This document shows, piece by piece, positions 54,155 to 63,986 of a stretch of 64,000 bases of DNA. The notes below the pieces were generated by a model. The model saw nothing but the letters and a program-made list of their open reading frames with translations. It was not told where the DNA came from and did not search any database. Within the stretch, counting starts at the first letter, position 1; every line of letters begins with the position of its first letter. This DNA is from Lithodes maja. Taxonomy: Eukaryota; Arthropoda; Malacostraca; Decapoda; Lithodidae. The position numbers and the translations under genes were made by a program. The stretch spans positions 1 to 64,000 of the forward strand of contig JBAKBP010004412.1 in NCBI GenBank assembly GCA_037953745.1. The letters run 5' to 3'.

Positions 54155-54924
54155 CAGTCAGCCCCCCCAATACGCGAGAATAGGGGCGACAGGAGGCATC
54201 GCGTATTGGGAATCCGCGTATTGTGGACCTAACTTTAAATAGGAATAATTAGATATGGGTGACATCTCTCAATTATGGCCTATTTTCAAAAATTTTGGCC
54301 TTATTTTCGACATTTTTGGCTCTACAGTACAGTCTATATCTTATATATAATAAGAACAATGAATAAAAATATGAAACCTTACCTTAAAATTAGTAGTAGA
54401 TAGGCTAGGACTAGGACTAGGACCGTAGGACTTCACGATTTTCTCCAACTTCTCCCTCCCTGACCAAATCGTACGAACAGTTTACTCTGACAAGCCTATT
54501 GCACAGTTTCCTTCTCCTTTTTTCTTGCTATCCAACACTTCCACCTTCATTTTGTGTGTTATCTTCTTATATTGGCGTGGCATGGCGAAAAAAGTGGCAG
54601 GCACTACAAACGTTTGGTCACTCCGCACGGCTATGAGCGCTTGAGCGGGACTGTGGGAGGGAGGGAGGGAGGGTAAGCGGGAGGGAAGGCAGGCGTATGC
54701 CCGTCTTCTTCTTTTTTCAGAGCTACTCCTGGGCCTCGCGAAACGTAGACGTGCTCGCGTATCAAGCGGGAATAGCGGATTTGGCCCCTTCTTAGCTCTC
54801 GATTCGTGTATTGTGGTACCACCTCGCGTAATTAATGTTTAATTAATTAATGTTATTTTCGAGGGGTCACTCGTGTATTAGGGTTTTCGCGAATTGTGGA
54901 ATCGCGTATTGGGGGGGCTGACTG
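54155..54924 (-). mobile_element. pogo/Tigger-type DNA transposon remnant
   Basis: 770 bp flanked by TA at 54153-54154 and 54925-54926. Both ends start cagtcagcccccccaatacg as inverted repeats. Inside, on the minus strand, is the start of a pogo-type transposase. The rest of the transposase, including the DDD catalytic domain, is deleted. Confidence 0.88.
54396..54583 (-). pseudogene. pogo/Tigger transposase N-terminal (CENP-B-like HTH) remnant
   Basis: From the ATG at 54581-54583: MPRQYKKITHKMKVEVLD, then GNCAIGLSE, an in-frame TAA, and TVRTIWSGREKLEKIVKSYG. This is the DNA-binding helix-turn-helix at the start of pogo/Tigger transposases, which binds the element's own TIRs. Only about 60 codons remain, with one stop and no catalytic domain. 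It is a fossil. Confidence 0.8.
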
Positions 54925-54926
54925 TA

Positions 54927-55079
54927 TATTGTTTTTACTTTATACCTATATATATATTTGTCATTATTAAGGAAATTCCATTGACTATTTACATCACTAG
55001 GCCTAGCTTCCTTATTTCTATTAATTTCCTCCAGTTCACAATGAAACCTATTGCTAATTTCCTTGTTCTTCAGCAGCCG
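54927..55079. other. Spacer, no gene
   Basis: AT-rich DNA with no recognised feature. Confidence 0.35.
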
Positions 55080-55565
55080 CGGCGGTGTCGGCGTTGGACG
55101 CTTGGGATAATGTTCCTGTCTATTTTGAAGGCCATTCGATACAATAATATGTTGAAAGCCCCCCCTCACATGTTATCATCATATATATTGCCAGTAGGGG
55201 GCAAACAACCAAAAAAATTGCCACAAAGCCCTTCCCTCAACATATTATTGTATCCAATGGCAGTCAAAATAGACGGGAACATGATCGCAAGCGTCCACCG
55301 CCGCCGCCGCCGTCATGTTTACATGGTCGATCGCCGCAGTTTGGTTAGGCCTATTTGCCCCCCTCAACATATTATTGTATCCAACGGCATTCAAAATGGA
55401 CGGGAACATGATGGCAAGCTTTCGGCGCCGCTCCACCGCTATGTTTACATGTGTCAATCGCCGTGGTTAAGTTCGTGTCTATTTTGACGGCGATTTTTTT
55501 CGGTTATTTGCCCCCTGCTGGCAATATATAAGATGATGACAATATGTCATGAGGGGGGGGCCTCA
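55080..55565. repeat. TIR-P module cluster, several orientations
   Basis: Forward module at 55105-55160, reverse modules at 55225-55290 and 55355-55420, and a final reverse block at 55470-55560 (gtctattttgacggcgattt, gccccctgctggcaatatat). The ORF spanning these is not a gene. Confidence 0.7.
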
Positions 55566-56159
55566 ACAATGACCTCTAACCTCTGTATATCAAATAGGGC
55601 TAGAGCAAATTGGCTGCAAATTTCCACATCTAGGCTATTCCTTGACTGACTCTTCCCAAATGGTCGACATATGGTCACATATTAGCTTGATCACTCTAGG
55701 CCTAGTTGTTTTTTAGTTACAGAGGTTATAGCCTAGGTCATGATTTCTTGCCTACTTACAGCGAATAGACTAGGCCTATTGTAGATTGGTAAAATAGGTA
55801 AACCTGACTTTTTGGACCGACAGCGATTTCAGTAAGTTTTAGTTTGTTTTCTGTAATTTTTCCTTCAGATATAGTGTGGTTTTATACTGAAGAGGAGCTG
55901 AAATGAGTATTTACCCATTATCCAACAATCTAAAAACACGCCCCCACTAGTGGGGAGGGCTATGAAGTTCAGGGAAAATGAGGGGTTAAACGCGTAAAAA
56001 TACATTAATATAGCGTTTTGTATCAAAACTTGGCTCGGGTTTTCCCAAATTGCAAACCCATACAACCCAATTTTGTGAATACCCGAGCCAACTTTTGACG
56101 AAAGCTGGCTCGGGGTGGAGTGGGTAACCTAATATCTCATGTTATAAAAATAGTCAACT
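55566..56159. other. No gene recognised
   Basis: TAGGCCTA-rich DNA. A small inverted pair, ttggctcgggt / acccgagccaa, occurs at about 56031-56093. Confidence 0.4.
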
Positions 56160-56500
56160 TTGGGAAGACATTAGCCTAACCCAACAACCTTACCTAACCT
56201 ATCCTAGTATTATGGGTGGGGGCTACCGCCCCCAACACCTCCGCTGGTTGGGTTAGGCTAGATTTTTTTTTTTTTTTTTTTTTTTTAATGTTCTAGGCTA
56301 TTAGCCCAACCTAACAACCTTACCTAACCTAACCTAGTATATGGGTGGGGGCTGCCGCCCCCACACCCCTGCTGTTTTTTGTTTTTTGTTTTTTTGTAGG
56401 CTAGCCTATGTGCTAGGCCTATTAGCCTAACTTAACAACCTAACCTAACCTAACCTAGTATATGGGTGGGGGCTGCCGCCCCCACACCCCCGCTGGTTGG
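56160..56500. repeat. Three tandem ~120-bp units with GC hairpin and CCTAA run
   Basis: Each unit has attagcc.aac, aacaacct.acctaacct, ctagta.tatgggtggggg and then a hairpin of the form gtgggggctgccgcccccac. Short CCTAA runs match the arthropod telomere repeat TTAGG. Related single copies lie at 48540-48610 and, reversed, at 53879-53935. Confidence 0.8.
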
Positions 56501-57560
56501 GTACTGGCTGAAAAACTTATTGTTTTACAGTATATATGTATTTTAGCGTTTTTGGTTTTTTTCTCCCTTATAATACATTTCAGCTCTTAAGGACATATAT
56601 ATATAGCAGTGATGTATATGCTCTACCGGACCTATTAGGCCTAAAAAGATCGATGGGCTAACTGTCGGTCCAAAACATCAGTATAACCGTAAAATATTTG
56701 CTTAATAGGCCTAGGCCTAGGCTATGCAACTGTCTCGATTTGACTAATTTTACCTAATTAGGCCTAAAGCAGCCTCAGTCTATTCGCAAACCCCAAATAG
56801 TATCCCATGTTAAGCCCTAGGCTAGGCCTAGGCCTAATCCCACTCTCAATCAAAATTCGAACTGATAAATTCGTACCTACCGGTAGTGCTGCCTAGGCTT
56901 AGTTAGGCTAGGCCTATATTTTTCGTGAATAGATATAGAAAATGGTTTAAAGGAAAGAGCATCCTATATTATGTTCAAATAATATGTAATAGCACTGTGT
57001 ATGGTTGTATTACATTTAAATAGTGATAGATGTGTATATTAATGGGATAAATACTCCAAAGTTCGCATACGTTCAGAAAATTTTGTGCAACACTGTTGCC
57101 AGATACTAATCGATCCCATTATCATATCATAATGGATTTTACTAATTTGCATAATTTCAAATACCTAGGACATTAATATAATATTTTCCTATCTTTTTTG
57201 TAGTGATATTTGTCTGATTTAGTGGTATATTGGTGTCTGTCTAGGGTTATAATGCATTATAAAAGTTACCTCTGCATCTCTGACTTGGCTTAAGTACCCC
57301 TGCTTTCTTTGAGTACTACACGGCAAGAGAAGCTTTCGGTTCTGTCACAGACTGTCACGTACAGCAACTGCTAAATTCGACATCATGTTCAAATAATATG
57401 TAATAGCATTATCTATGTTTGTATTAGACAACAATCGTGATAGGTTTCTATTTTATGTGAATAAATAGTATTAAGCTGAATAAACTAAATACCGAAAGTT
57501 CACTAGAGTGGTTGTTGATACATAGATGAGGGAGGAGGGACGGAGGAAGGAAGGACTAGG
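56501..57560. other. No gene recognised
   Basis: TAGGCCTA-rich to 56930, then AT-rich. A ~50-bp block starting atgttcaaataatatgtaat occurs at about 56969 and again at about 57384. TACCGGTA lies at 56878-56885. Confidence 0.4.
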
Positions 57561-57566
57561 CAGTGT

Positions 57567-58114
57567 TGCCAGTTGTATCGCTACATATTACCGCTAGATG
57601 TAGAGCTATTTACTTCAATTTAGCAGCCATTTTTTCATATCTAGAGAGATTTACTAGGGATAATTTAAACATTTCAGACATTCTAGTCATATTACATTGT
57701 AAAATTTGCAAAACAAACAAACCAAAACTCTTTAGAAATTGCAGCATTATTCTAACATTGTTTGACTATGTAGCAACATGCTAGCGACTTTTGAGAAAGG
57801 ATCTAGCGGTATTTTGTGGAGACTACTGGGAGGGTGGGAGGGAGGTGGTGGTTGCAGTGGTGCCAGTTGTAAAGCTACATATTACCGCTAAATGTAGAGC
57901 TATTTACTTCAATCTAGCAGCCATTTCTTTTATATCTAGAGACATTTACTAGGGATAATTTGAAAATTTCAGACATTCTAGTCATACTACATTGTAAAAT
58001 TTGCAAAACAAACAAACCAAAACTCTTTAGAAATTGCAGCATTATCCTAACATTGTTTGGCTATGTAGCAACATGCTAGCGACTTTTGAGAAAGGATCTA
58101 GCGGTATTTCGTGG
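57567..58114. repeat. ~250-bp direct duplication, 294-bp spacing
   Basis: 57567-57820 and 57861-58114 are near-identical non-coding copies (tgccagttgta, attaccgcta, tttgcaaaacaaacaaacca, gagaaaggatctagcggtat). They are separated by ~40 bp. Confidence 0.9.
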
Positions 58115-58823
58115 TAACACTTTAGGAGGGTTAAAATACGAGTCACACGGGCAATTGCCAAAACTTTAAAGGTCCATATCATTGTTATTAAACTAAGCAT
58201 TTGGCAAAGGGAGGAATTGTTAAAAACCTTAGCCAATACTCTGTCATTCACCAAAAACAAATTTGAATTTATCATTATTATTTGGTAGGGTAGGTATGTA
58301 TAGGTAGGTTGGCTAAATAATTGCTGGAATTCGTAGGGACTCAAACGGTTTTGAGAGAGTTAAATAAAAAAACAAAAGTTAGGACTGAATAATAAAGAGA
58401 TTATGTTATTAACCCGGGAGCTGCGGGAAGACTCTTAAGAGTTCCCCCGGCGGACTGCGGGAAGACTCTCCTGAGTAAGTAAAACTAAAAATCAACTTTT
58501 TACATCGAAAAAAAAAAATATATTTTTATTTTTTTATTATTTTATTTTTGTTTGGCCCCTGGGCCATGCAAAATCTCAGTCCTCTACCTCCCCTCCTTCC
58601 CCACTTTCCTCCTATTCCTCAGTTATCACCTATTTTCCCTATTATTCCCTTATTCTGAGGTATATTTTCGTGCTAACATTAGCGAGTTGCAAGCAGGGTG
58701 TTGTCATCACTGATAGCAATCGAGTGCAAGAGAGAGAGAGAGAGTATCGATCGACTGTGTCGCAGTGGCCTTGGGGAAAATGGGCGGGAAGGTAGCTTGC
58801 CTCACCCATACATTATACAACTC

Positions 58824-61194
58824 TTTTTTTTTTTTTTTTTTTTTTCTATGTGATTGAGGGAGGCAAAAGGCATAACTGCCTATAGCGAGTGCCTCCCCCA
58901 TAGTTGAAAGAGTGACAGGGCCAAAATCAAGGGACGTTCGAGCCAAAATGCCTGGACACACGGAGTTTGAAGCAATTTAAGTCATAGGAAGAGGGAAAGA
59001 CTGATTCTGGGAGAGAGTTCCAGAGCTCAGCTGTTGAGTAGAAGAAAGTTTGAGAGTAACGTTTCACTCTTGGGTTGGAGAGTTGCACAGAGTAGGGGTG
59101 GGATTGAGTTGCAAGACGGGTACCACGTGCCCTACGTAAAGGAGGTGGTATGCACTGGGATAGCTCTGAGGAACACTGATTATTATAGTAGCGATAGAAT
59201 AGCGAGAGAGATGCAACATTGCGGCGGAGAGAGAGAGATTGCAGAGAGTTGGTGAGTGGACGGGAGTTAATGATACGAAAGCCCTTCCTTTCAACTTTGT
59301 CTAGGAGAGCGGTGTGAGAGGAACCTCCCCACACATGTGAACAATACTCAATACAAGGGCGCACTATGCCCCTGTACAGAGCAAGAAGCTGTGCAGGGGA
59401 AAAGAACCCCCTAAGGCGGTTGAGCACACCCAGCTTCTGGGAGGCTGCCTTAGCAAGACTGGTAATATGGTCCTTCCAAATGAGAGCAGAAGAAAAAGAG
59501 ACACCAAGAATATTGAGAGAAGATGAAGGGTTGATTTTTGTATTGTTGAAGAATAAGGGATAGTCCGCTGGGAGATCCTGACGGGTAGATAGATGGAGAA
59601 ATTGGGTTTTGGAAGCATTAAAGTTAACAAGGTTTTCTCTGCCCCAATTGGAAATTGTATTTAGATCAGAATTTAAGAGTTCTATGGCTTCATTACGTTT
59701 GTTGTTGAGAGATTGCTGGCTGGGGCGTTCTGAAAAACTAATGGAGTAGTGTAAGGTTGAGTCGTCTGCGTATGAATGGATGGGAATTAAGGTACAGTTA
59801 AGGAGATCATTTATAAAAATTAGAAAGAGAATAGGAGATAGGACAGAGCCCTGAGGAACACCGGAGTTTATAGGGTGAGGAAGTGAACAATGGCCGTCCA
59901 CAACCGCGGCTATGGAACGGCCGGAAAGGAAATTAGAGACAAAGGCACAGATGGAGGGATAGAAACCGAAGGAGGGTAGTTTAGAAATTAAAGATTTATG
60001 CCAGACTCTATCGAAGGCTTTCGATATGTCTAGTGCAATAGAAAAAGTCTCACCGAAGTCCCGAAAGGAGGATGACCAAGAGTTAGTAAGATATGAAAGA
60101 AGATCACCAGTAGAGCGACCCTTAAGGAAGCCATACTGGCGATCTGAGAGCAGATTATGAGAAGAGAAATGCTTAAGAAATTTGGAAGCAAGAATAGTTT
60201 CAAAAACTTTAGAAAGACAAGAGATAAGAGCAATTGGACGATAGTTGGAGGGTTGAGAGCGGTCACCCTTCTTTGGGACAGGTTGAATGTGAGCAAACTT
60301 CCAGCATGAAGGGAAGACGTTAGAGGATAGACAGAGACGAAAGAGTTTGCCTAGGCAGGGAGTCAGCACGGAAGCACAGTTTTTGAGAACAACAGGAGGA
60401 ACACCGTCCGGACCGTACGCCTTATTAGTGTTAAGCCCAGAGAGGGTAAAAAGTACATCTTTAGAAGAGATTAGGATATTAGGCATAAGTAAGAGAGAGG
60501 AGGGCGGAGAGGGAGGAATAGCACCGGAATCATCCAAGGTGGAGTTTCTAGCAAAAGTTTGAGCGAAGAGTTTAGCTTTGTCAGAGGAAGAAGTGATGGT
60601 TGAGCCATCAGAGTGGGAAAGGGGAGGGAAAGACGAGGAAGAGAAATTGTTGGAGAGGTTTTTGGCTAGATGCCAGAAAGCTTGGGAAGAGCTAGAGTTG
60701 GATAGTTCAGTGCATTTATTATTGATGAAAGAGTGTTTGGCAAGTCGAAGAACAGATTTGGCTTGATTCCGGGCAGAAACATATGAAGAATGAGAGTCTT
60801 GAGTTTTAAGGCGTCGGTACCGTTTGAATGCTTCCTCCTTATTGCGGACAGCAGTAGAACAGGCGTGAGTAAACCAAGATTTTTTAGCATTAGTCTGAGA
60901 GAAAGAGAATGGAATGTATGCTTCCATGCCCGATAGGATTACCTCGGTAATGCGTTCAGCACTCTCCGAGGGTCCTCGGCCATGGAAGCAGAAATCATTC
61001 CATGGGAAATCAAAGAAGTACTGCCGAAGAGCCTCCCAGTCGGCAGCGCCAAAGTGCCACAAGCGCCGCCGGCTAGGAGGATCGGGTGGCTGTACTGGAG
61101 AGATAGGACAGGTGACAGAGATAAGTTTATGGTCGGAGGAGCCCAAAGGAGAGAAAAGATCGACAGTATAAGAAGAAGGGTTAGAAGTTAGAAA
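58824..61194 (-). mobile_element. LINE family J copy C
   Basis: A minus-strand insertion into PB3 with its poly(A) seen as T at 58824-58845. It is 5'-truncated within the endonuclease. A short aactc at both junctions (58819-58823 and 61193-61197) may be the target duplication, although part of it is LINE sequence. The 3' UTR (cctatagcgagtgcctcccc) matches copies A and B. Confidence 0.9.
58927..61194 (-). CDS. LINE family J endonuclease C-terminus plus reverse transcriptase, uninterrupted
   Basis: About 755 codons without a stop. It begins at FLTSNPSSYTVDLFSPLGSS, with the endonuclease SDH box (GSSDHKLIS). The RT region follows: AYGPDGVPPVVLKN, FAHIQPVPKKGDRSQ, NYRPIALISCLSKVFETI, RQYGFLKGRSTGDLLSYLT, ALDISKAFDRVWHKSL (motif A), NSGVPQGSVLSPILFLIFIN and IHSYADDSTLHYS (catalytic, near 59746-59774). 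Thumb and C-terminal parts follow with ILGVSFSSALIWKDHI, LYRGIVRPCIEYCSHVWGG, LRRNVASLSLFYRYYN and AELWNSLPESVFPSS, and the stop is at 58927. The N-terminal endonuclease is missing, so this copy cannot be autonomous, but the RT reads as intact. The longer frame starting at 61224 includes 10 MITE codons. Confidence 0.9.
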   Translation of the reverse strand, partial: FLTSNPSSYTVDLFSPLGSSDHKLISVTCPISPVQPPDPPSRRRLWHFGAADWEALRQYFFDFPWNDFCFHGRGPSESAERITEVILSGMEAYIPFSFSQTNAKKSWFTHACSTAVRNKEEAFKRYRRLKTQDSHSSYVSARNQAKSVLRLAKHSFINNKCTELSNSSSSQAFWHLAKNLSNNFSSSSFPPLSHSDGSTITSSSDKAKLFAQTFARNSTLDDSGAIPPSPPSSLLLMPNILISSKDVLFTLSGLNTNKAYGPDGVPPVVLKNCASVLTPCLGKLFRLCLSSNVFPSCWKFAHIQPVPKKGDRSQPSNYRPIALISCLSKVFETILASKFLKHFSSHNLLSDRQYGFLKGRSTGDLLSYLTNSWSSSFRDFGETFSIALDISKAFDRVWHKSLISKLPSFGFYPSICAFVSNFLSGRSIAAVVDGHCSLPHPINSGVPQGSVLSPILFLIFINDLLNCTLIPIHSYADDSTLHYSISFSERPSQQSLNNKRNEAIELLNSDLNTISNWGRENLVNFNASKTQFLHLSTRQDLPADYPLFFNNTKINPSSSLNILGVSFSSALIWKDHITSLAKAASQKLGVLNRLRGFFSPAQLLALYRGIVRPCIEYCSHVWGGSSHTALLDKVERKGFRIINSRPLTNSLQSLSLRRNVASLSLFYRYYNNQCSSELSQCIPPPLRRARGTRLATQSHPYSVQLSNPRVKRYSQTFFYSTAELWNSLPESVFPSSYDLNCFKLRVSRHFGSNVP

Positions 61195-61413
61195 CTCGCG
61201 GGCTATATCTCCGATTTTGACCATCCAAACGCTGTTTTCACTCGTTTTATTGTTGTTTCAGGTTAATACCTTTATAATCAACCCATAATAGGCGCATATG
61301 GATAATTGTTAATGCTATTAATGGTACAATGAATATTTTAGTGACGAAAAACCTCAAATACGTCAGCACAGGGGGAGGTTTTCATTTACCCCCGTGCGCA
61401 CTTCAGAGGTTAA

Positions 61414-62084
61414 GCAAAACTGGAGGATGCGTGGAAGACTGTAGACGGTAAACTTTGTGTGTGGTAGCGAATTCGGTTTTAAAGTAATTTAAGAATAGAC
61501 AGTTTTCAATGCTGCGGCCAAACTATTCCACCCATTTATATTTTTTTGGTATCAAAACGTTCGGAATCGCGAGCCTCACCCAACTATGCAAGCATGGCTC
61601 TGATCATCGGCGTAGTTTTCAAGATGTGGAATTTTAAGTGGAATTAGAGTTTTTTTCAAGATTGCTGGAAAAAAACCCACGTGCAAAAGCAAAACCTTCT
61701 CTATAAAATTTGCGGAGCATTAGTAGGGGAGTGCGTATGCCAAAGCCCAGTCGTTTCCTGTGAGTGGGAGAGACGGTATTTAAGCGTCAAGTTTTTCGGG
61801 AAATTGGCTGCCACGGACCTGTTTGGCCACCATGCCGGATGTTTAGCATATCAAAAGTTGCCCAATACAAAAACGCACCTCTTGTGAAAGTTTGATCCCG
61901 ATCCAAAAAGCGGTTCTGGAGTTATTGCGTCGAAACCGGCGCGTAAGAAGAATTTGGATGAAATTCCAGGTTTAATGATTACAATAGGGGTTCCCCGTAG
62001 GGGACGAACCCCTAATTATAATGATAATTGTAAAAATAATCTAGGCTCATATTTTTCAAAATCACCAATGGTGGGTTATAACCG
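61414..62084. other. No gene recognised
   Basis: Mixed-composition DNA. A 68-aa frame at 61681-61887 is unrecognised. A hairpin aggggttccccgtaggggac / aacccct lies at about 61986-62013. Confidence 0.4.
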
Positions 62085-62763
62085 TAAGGTCTTTGAGAGA
62101 GGTGCAGTCACATAGTGTGAGGTGAGGTTTAATGGTCAGGCTATGGCGACTGCCAGCTCACTTAAGTATTTGGGCAGTGTGAAGAGTAAAGATGAGAGTA
62201 TGAAAAATGAAGTGCGAGATACGGTACAACAGGGGAAGTGGGTTGTAGGAACGCTGAAAGCAGTGATAAGGAATAGGGTGGTCTGCATGGAAGTAAAACA
62301 GTCGTTGAATGATAGTGTGGTAATCCTGACATTGACATATGGGAGTGAAGCATTGACGTTGTTGGAGAGGGACAAATCAGAAGTGAGAGGGGTGGAGATA
62401 AGTGACTTAAGAAGAGAATGTAGAGTTACATGGAGGCATAGACAGACGAATGAGGAAGTAAGTAAGCGTTGTGGTGTGGATGTGCTGGAAAGTTGTGAAA
62501 AGGAACACCTAGAAATGGTTCCCGCATGTGGAACTTATGGAAAGCGAGAGAATGATTAAGAGAGTGTACGAGAGTGAGGTGGAGGGACAGAGAGGGAGAG
62601 GCAGACCGAGAGTGAGGTGGGAGGATGGAGTTGAGAGGTATATGAGAGAAAGCGGTGTTGGTTGGGAGGATGCGCATCGGCTGACAAGGGACAGATGTGC
62701 TTGGGGCGATACATTCATGGCCACCCTTTCGAGGATCATGTAGTCTGGCAATAGATAGATAGA
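62085..62763 (+). pseudogene. RTE-2 copy 4, 3' end
   Basis: Starts in the thumb region (RKVFERGAVT, then CEVRFNGQAMATASSLKYLG). It continues LKAVIRNRVVCMEVKQSLND, LTYGSEALTLLERD and TWRHRQTNEEVSKRCGVDVL. A frameshift near 62505 leads to the final VYESEVEGQRGRGRPRVRWE frame (62528-62743). It ends with ggccaccctttcgaggatca and (GATA)n at about 62746-62765. Confidence 0.85.
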
Positions 62764-63060
62764 TAGCCCAATTTCTCCTGAGGAATTCACAAAGGCTCAG
62801 ATCACGTTACAAAACTACAATTACAAGATCAGTGATACTATTAATACGGACCATATAAGAACTTAACCTCCCAATGAGGAAAACAATTGACATTATTCAC
62901 CAAAGGAAATTGTTATACGGTACCAGGTTTTTTACTAGGGTTGATTGGACAAGGGTATGTTCTTACTCGACTGGAGAAACTAAAGTCAGACTACATTAGT
63001 ACATATGCACATAAGCAGTAAAAGATAAATATAACACTGTGTACACACATGGGTGTTCTA
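62764..63060. other. No gene recognised
   Basis: AT-rich spacer. Confidence 0.4.
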
Positions 63061-63064
63061 TTAA

Positions 63065-63535
63065 CCCTTAACTGGCGGCGCGCAACATATGTCGAGTGAA
63101 ATAAATTTGGACTATGTGGCGGTGCACGACAGCTGTCGAGTGCCATTTTCAGCACGTAATGTTGCTGAGAGAGAGAGCTGAGCGGTGGGACGAGCGTAGT
63201 AACCTTATGACCGCTCCCCACGACCACCGTGGACCTACTGAACTGTATTCCACCCTTCTCCCCCCTTTCTCACTCGCTACACAGGGAATTATGTACGGAA
63301 ATTACCTTATTTTAGGGTTTTTGCACTCGTGTTGCACGATCGTTGCAAGAGAACCAGCGGTCGTACAAGGATGGTTCGGGTGTCATTGGAAAGCTCTGTT
63401 TACGCCCTTTCAGGGATAGATACTTGTTTTACGCTCTGGGTCTTGTTTATGCATGAAAATGAGCACAGAAACAACCCTATAAAAAAAAACGCTGTGCGGT
63501 ACGGTGTAAAATACACACCACCCGCTCTTAAGGCG
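63065..63535 (+). mobile_element. piggyBac-like MITE PB5 (second subfamily)
   Basis: 471 bp between TTAA at 63061-63064 and 63536-63539. It starts cccttaactggcggcgcgca; the reversed right end is cgccttaagagcgggtgg. The interior is homologous, in reverse, to 39182-39600 (PB6). No transposase is present. Confidence 0.75.
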
Positions 63536-63539
63536 TTAA

Positions 63540-63829
63540 TGATCATTTGGTACAACGAGAGAAATACACTTGAGATACGCAATACACTGTTTACATGGAA
63601 TATAATACAATAATATAATGCCGAGCACGGAGAGGATCCACGACGAACTTGGAGAATACACTAACACTTCTATTCTAACACTGGGTAGAATCATGAAGTA
63701 ACACTAAACACTGATTATCTAGGTGTTTGTTGCGGAGTCCTTTCTTCTGGTTCCGTCGAGCCGCTTAGGTGGTCCTGCCGTGTGGTCAATGGGGTGGGGG
63801 TTACAGACGGACTATTTGGCTTGGGGCCT
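63540..63829. other. No gene recognised
   Basis: Short spacer between two TTAA elements. Confidence 0.4.
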
Positions 63830-63833
63830 TTAA

Positions 63834-63921
63834 CCCGGGAATTGCTGGGAGACTCTTAAGAGTTCCCCCGGCGGACTGCGGGAAGACTCTTAAGAGTAAG
63901 GGGAAAAAAAAATCCATTTAA

Positions 63922-63986
<65 letters not shown>

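Larger units (their letters stand above)
58413..61409 (-). mobile_element. piggyBac-like MITE PB3, split by LINE family J copy C
   Basis: TTAA at 58409-58412 and 61410-61413. The ends are cccgggagctgcgggaagac and, reversed, cctctgaagtgcgcacggg. The MITE parts (58413-58823 and 61195-61409) match PB1 and PB2 in reverse orientation, including ttattgttgtttcaggttaa and ctcttaagag palindromes. Confidence 0.85.

Noticed and set aside
54894..55487. 197-aa ORF
   Set aside because: It spans the pogo TIR, a spacer and several TIR-P modules. It is chance coding.
56160..56500. True interstitial telomere array
   Set aside because: CCTAA runs are only 2-4 repeats long and are embedded in a larger 120-bp unit.
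61195..61224. Start of the 765-aa family J frame at 61224 as the native start codon
   Set aside because: Those ten codons belong to the host MITE. The LINE is 5'-truncated at 61194.
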